DNA of 64,000 bases from Diogma glabrata (Eukaryota; Arthropoda; Insecta; Diptera; Cylindrotomidae): assembly GCA_963693315.1 (NCBI GenBank), contig OY856188.1, positions 191,335,049 through 191,399,048 on the forward strand, written 5' to 3'. Positions within the stretch are counted from its first letter, which is position 1, and each line of letters opens with the position of its first letter. Under the pieces are notes generated by a model. That model worked only from the letters and a program-made list of their open reading frames with translations, did no database searches and was not told the origin of the DNA. A program made the translations under genes and the position numbers. Shown piece after piece: positions 60,051 through 64,000 of the stretch.

Positions 60051-60777
60051 AATCAATCCAGATCTTCATTTTTCAAGTGAACCTGGATCATTGATCAAAG
60101 TTTCATCAATATCCAATGCTGGAATGTTACGAAACCACCCACCCACCCACCAACAGACATACACCAAAGTTTTTATTAGCCAGAATGGTACAAAACAAAA
60201 GAATAACAAAATTAGGGGTATAGATTTTTTTTCTCGATAGATTGCATTACTTCATATAATTTAAAATTGTGGTGAAGTAAAAATCAGTCTCAAAGATCAA
60301 ATTCTGACATTTTTAAGCCATTAGTTGAAAATTTTTAGTAGACCATCGATCTAACCTTTAATTCCGAATCATTTTAATCCGATCTAAATCTGATGTTTGA
60401 AATGTTTTTTGAATAGGAGCACTCATAGAAATTTTGAAACTCATAACTTTTTAGATCCCACGTCACCTAAAAAATATCCCAAGTATGTGAACCCTGATTA
60501 ATGATGACACACATTAAATTGCCGTCTGTGGTTTGAATGGTTGTAGATCTATGAGTTTATAGTGAAAGCATTTAGGGTGAAGCCATTTATTGGGTATTTA
60601 AAGCGGTGGGGTGCAGTTTAAATTGACCTGTGGTCCTTATGTGAGGGCCCAAATTTTTTGAATAGGTGACGCGATTAATAAATGTTGTTAGAGAAGAAGA
60701 CAAGATTGTTCGCATTAGAGTAGACTGTAAAAACAGTTTTTTTCAACATTAATCTAAAATTGATAAATAATTCTTAC

Positions 60778-62230
60778 TTTGTAACGCCCAATGTTTTTGA
60801 CCGTTTAGCTGGCGTTGAAATATTTGTCCTTGGCTTTTACAATTAATATTATGAATATTTGTATAATTTGGCACAAATGATGGCAACGTTAAAAGTAATT
60901 CATCAAACTCAAGCAAAGATTTTGATTTTTTAGTTTTCTTGGACGATTTTTTTGCTGTATCACTTTCAATCGGTTCTTTCTCCTCAACCACCTTTTGAAT
61001 AATTTTCTTTTCTTTTTCCTCATCAGTCTCATTGGTAGTAATAATATTCAAAATTGTTGACGATTTCTCTTTAATAAAAGACAAAAATTGTTGAGCATCA
61101 TTTTTAATTTCAGAACCTGGAGGATGCAGTTTGATAACAGGTTGTGGAGCAAAAGGAATTGATTTTGGAAAACGTGTTTGAGGTTTATTTATTTCTTCTG
61201 GTTGTTTTGGTAAAATGATGGTATTTTGAGTTTTTGTAATCTTTTCTTTAGAGGTTGATTTATATGAAGTTGAAAGTTTTTGTTCGTCGCGTTGTTCATC
61301 CTCATTGATTAGCTTAAATTCTGATATTTTTTTATACAATTTTGAAAACCAGCTGGTTGGTTCTTCAGAACCATGACCTTCTTCATAGTCTTCTTTTTTG
61401 GTTACTTCAGTGTTCTTTAGTTGTTTTTCGAGGTTATCATTACTGATTTTATCATTATCTTCATATTGTTGTTCTTTTTCCCACCATTCAAAAAAGCTTT
61501 TTTTTTTGTTTTGAATTTGTTTAGAAACTTCTTTTGTTTTTTTATGAAAAAAACCCAAAAATGTTGAAATAATTTCTGGTGCCTGCCATGATTTAGATTC
61601 AAATTTATCGTCCAGCTCATTATTGTTCTCACCGTTTTTATTCATTTCACGGTAACTAGTTTTTTCAAAGTTCCTTAAACGTTCTGGAAAATGAGCATTC
61701 GGACGGCGTCTAACTTTTTGAAAAACATACTTGTTTGATTTAGTTTCATCGTAATCATCATTTTGTTCTTTATTTCCATCGTTTTCAACATTAATTTCAT
61801 TACTTTTTTCATCGATGTTATTTTCGTCACTTTCTTTTTGTTCGGCTTCATTATCTTCATCTATTTCGATATTAAAGTCGTTATCATCATCATCATCATC
61901 TTCATCATCATCATCATCATCTTCATCATCATCTTCATTATCATCATCATTAACATAATTATCATCGTCATCGTCATCATCAATTTCTTCATCAATATCA
62001 GCATCTTGATATTCGTTGTCGTTTGCGTGATAAATCCTTTCTATTTTTGTAAAAGGATTTTCCTTAAATTCTCTATTACCTAAATTATTTACACCAAATT
62101 TTTCAGTCGCAACTGCCTTAAAATCACGTAATTTAAATCCATCACAAAAATGATTTTGTATTAATAAAATTAAAGATAAAAATATAATTAAAGAAAAACC
62201 AGAATTTTTTAACGATATTCGAAGTAACAT
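60778..62230 (-). CDS. nrf-6: NRF-6-like acyltransferase-3 protein, exon 1 (signal peptide and acidic region)
   Basis: This is a 484-codon first exon. Residues 12-29 are strongly hydrophobic after a basic start (MLLRISLKNS), a likely signal peptide. Residues about 71-165 are extremely Asp/Glu/Asn-rich. A Lys/Glu/Ser-rich linker with proline blocks (FPKSIPFAPQP) follows. Near the end, NYTNIHNINCKSQGQIF and NGQKHWALQ are the start of the NRF domain. The exon ends at A60778 before a GTAAGA donor in phase 1. The acceptor at 45049 supplies TG, making ATG, so the join reads WALQ-MMDASAKIPAG as in family members. Intron 1 is 15.7 kb. The open frame runs about nine codons past the donor to a stop. 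Confidence 0.88.
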
Positions 62231-62896
62231 TTTTGCTTAGCAAAAAATGTCTTTTTTCTTATTATCCTATACGTACACTGTTATTTTTTTGTTATTAATT
62301 ACACATATTTATCATTTTGAATAAATAATAATTAATTAACTAATAATTAACTAATTTTGTATAATAGAAATCAGTAACTTTGAATCACTTTAGAATTACG
62401 AGATACAATTATAGTTTAGCTATATGATCGATGTATAAATCTAACTAAAACTCAACGAGAGAATTTTCTGATTTTCACAAATTTCGTGAACATTAATTTT
62501 CTTTTTGTTTCTAAAAATAAGTAACAGCCGCTCTTTTAACAGGCACGAAAAAAGACGGAATGTTTTATAGATGTTTTGATATTGAAATATATTTTAAAGT
62601 TGCAACAAGTGGCCTAAGTTGTATAAAAAAATATATATTTTGTTTATGTTTATAAGATACCTGACTCATTTTACCGTACAATGTCATCATAATCGTATTT
62701 ATATTTGTTTGACTTTAGTAATAGTGATTTTAGTAAATTTTTGATTGTGATTGAAATTTTGTTGCAGTTTGGGTTGGTGGTGCGTGGTGGTTCCATTGTC
62801 TTCATTATCTCAAGCTTCATATGCTCAGTTGCTTGATTTGTAGTTGATGTTTTGTGCAAATTAGTTGGATCTAACGGCGTTTCAAGTTTTGTGAGT
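62231..62896 (-). promoter_or_regulatory. Upstream region of the NRF-6-like gene
   Basis: This AT-rich stretch precedes the start codon on the minus strand and should contain the 5' UTR and promoter. No specific motif can be claimed. Confidence 0.35.
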
Positions 62897-62904
62897 GTGA
62901 GCAG

Positions 62905-63465
62905 TAGGGTGGCCCCTAGGTTACGAATTTTTTTTTCGTTATACAGATTGAGGCACCCCCCATTTCGTGTCAATACCCATAAAAATATTATTTGCAAAAT
63001 TTGGAAGCAATCGCTCAATTCTAAGGCGTGCCCCGGCCACTTAAAGTTGAGAGGTTTTGTTCTGGCCCTTAAAAAAAATTTTAAATTTTTTGTACGACAC
63101 CCTCCCATTTCGTGTCAATACCCATAAAAATATGGTTTGCCAAATTTTAAACCAATCGTTCAATTCTAAGGCGTGCCTCCGGCCAGAACATAGTCTCTCA
63201 ACTTTAAGTGGCCGGAGGCACGCCTTAGAATTGAACGATTGATTTCAAATTTTGCAAATATTATTTTTATGGGTATTGACATGAAATGGGAGGGTGTCGT
63301 ACAAAAAACTCAAATTTTTTTTATCGTACAAAAAATTTAAATTTTTTTTAAGGACCAGAACAAAACCTCTCAACTTTAAGTGGTCGTGGGCACGCCTTAG
63401 AATTGAAGGATTGATTTCAAATTTTGCAAATACAAAAAATTAAAATTTTTTTAAGGTCCACCCTA
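62905..63465. mobile_element. 561-base palindromic MITE with 8-base target duplication
   Basis: The ends TAGGGTGG and CCACCCTA are flanked by GTGAGCAG at 62897-62904 and 63466-63473. Most of the interior is an inverted repeat centred near 63190, and sub-blocks (CAATTCTAAGGCGTGCC, GTGTCAATACCCATAAAAAT, CTCTCAACTTTAAGTGG) each occur two to four times. An 8-base duplication fits hAT-type transposition. No transposase is encoded. Confidence 0.85.
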
Positions 63466-63473
63466 GTGAGCAG

Positions 63474-64000
63474 ATTGTCCACATACACGTATCCAAAAAT
63501 TTTCAAAATGGTCAAACTTGTGGTGGTTAATATATTTAAAGGTCATTCCATTTTAAAGTCAACCTTCAAGCTAAATTTTTTTTCTTCACAAAACTGTAAC
63601 TGTGACCTATAATTTTGTTTTCATATATTTTACTATAAGATATGGCAACAACTGTGAGTTGTTTTGTTATTTTGTTTAGAATGCAATTAAGCGCATGGTT
63701 GTGAAAAAGGCTTAATATACGAATTAAAATATATCTAAAAAGAATATAGCATAGCACAAATATAATAAACCGAATTGTTTTAGACTTTTTATTTTCTGAA
63801 AGCTAAAGTTTGGAGTGTCTGAATTGGACGGCTTTGCTTTCCAAATAAATGAGGTAAGCATTCTTAATACATGAATTCTTTTGTGTTACGTTAGTCACGT
63901 TACGTTAGTCACACATCATTTAAATCAAAAGCGTCAATTTATGAAAAACTAACAAATTTTTTAAAAAGTTATTGGCTTTTTTAAAAAATACATTAATTAC
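63474..64000. other. Terminal stretch without recognised gene
   Basis: This is AT-rich sequence. A direct repeat GTTACGTTAGTCAC occurs at about 63.89-63.91 kb. No exon was recognised. Confidence 0.35.

Noticed and set aside
61763..62083. Plus-strand frame of 106 codons, Ile/Phe-rich, looking like a membrane protein
   Set aside because: It is the reverse complement of the Asp/Glu-rich codons of the NRF-6-like exon 1, so the hydrophobic pattern is an artefact.
62671..63127. Two overlapping frames (145 codons minus, 91 codons plus)
   Set aside because: Both run through the palindromic MITE and contain its repeated blocks; they are by-products of an inverted repeat.

Overview
This is an AT-rich eukaryotic window, most likely from an insect and perhaps a lower dipteran. 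That is inferred from short GT-AG introns, insect-like orthologues of conserved genes, and the mix of Ty3/Gypsy, BEL/Pao, Jockey-like LINE and many TIR/MITE elements. Nothing bacterial (operons, ribosome binding sites, CRISPR) is present.

Four host genes can be reconstructed with matching intron phases. (1) 19299-20565, +: cardiolipin synthase (CRLS1), 4 exons. (2) 20870-22551, -: complex I assembly factor NDUFAF1/CIA30, 4 exons, convergent with CRLS1. (3) 23171-35059, +: glucosamine-6-phosphate N-acetyltransferase (GNPNAT1), 5 exons with a 24-base first exon. It is head-to-head with NDUFAF1, and its introns are packed with transposons. (4) 40275-62230, -: a nose-resistant-to-fluoxetine (NRF-6)-like membrane acyltransferase, 12 exons. 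Its first exon encodes a signal peptide and a long acidic region, and a 15.7 kb intron full of repeats separates it from the rest. A DNAJB11-like J-domain fragment at 9.5-9.7 kb is a probable pseudogene.

Layout: 1-19 kb is gene-poor. It holds a 1.5 kb TIR element (4702-6246), the DNAJ fragment, a young 6.1 kb Ty3/Gypsy element of the CsRn1 type on the minus strand (11710-17782; tRNA-Trp primer site, canonical -1 slippery site) and a Harbinger-type MITE (17993-18920). 19-35 kb holds three compact metabolic/mitochondrial genes. The last GNPNAT1 intron contains three nested TIR elements (28.7-30.8 kb) and a broken LINE with a 2A-like motif and PHD-type finger (31.1-34.6 kb, antisense). 35-40 kb is intergenic, with a MITE, a 30-base minisatellite and old repeats. 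40-62 kb is the NRF-6-like gene. Its intron 1 carries a 438-base palindrome, 122-base and about 290-base tandem repeats, two decayed BEL/Pao elements and LINE remnants; intron 5 carries a 1.26 kb fold-back element. 62.9-63.5 kb holds a palindromic MITE with an 8-base target duplication.

No clearly new biological system was found. The most notable items are the split NRF-6-like gene with its acidic extension, the slippery-site Gypsy element, the LINE 2A-like motif, the three-level nested insertion, and the motif-rich 1.5 kb TIR element.
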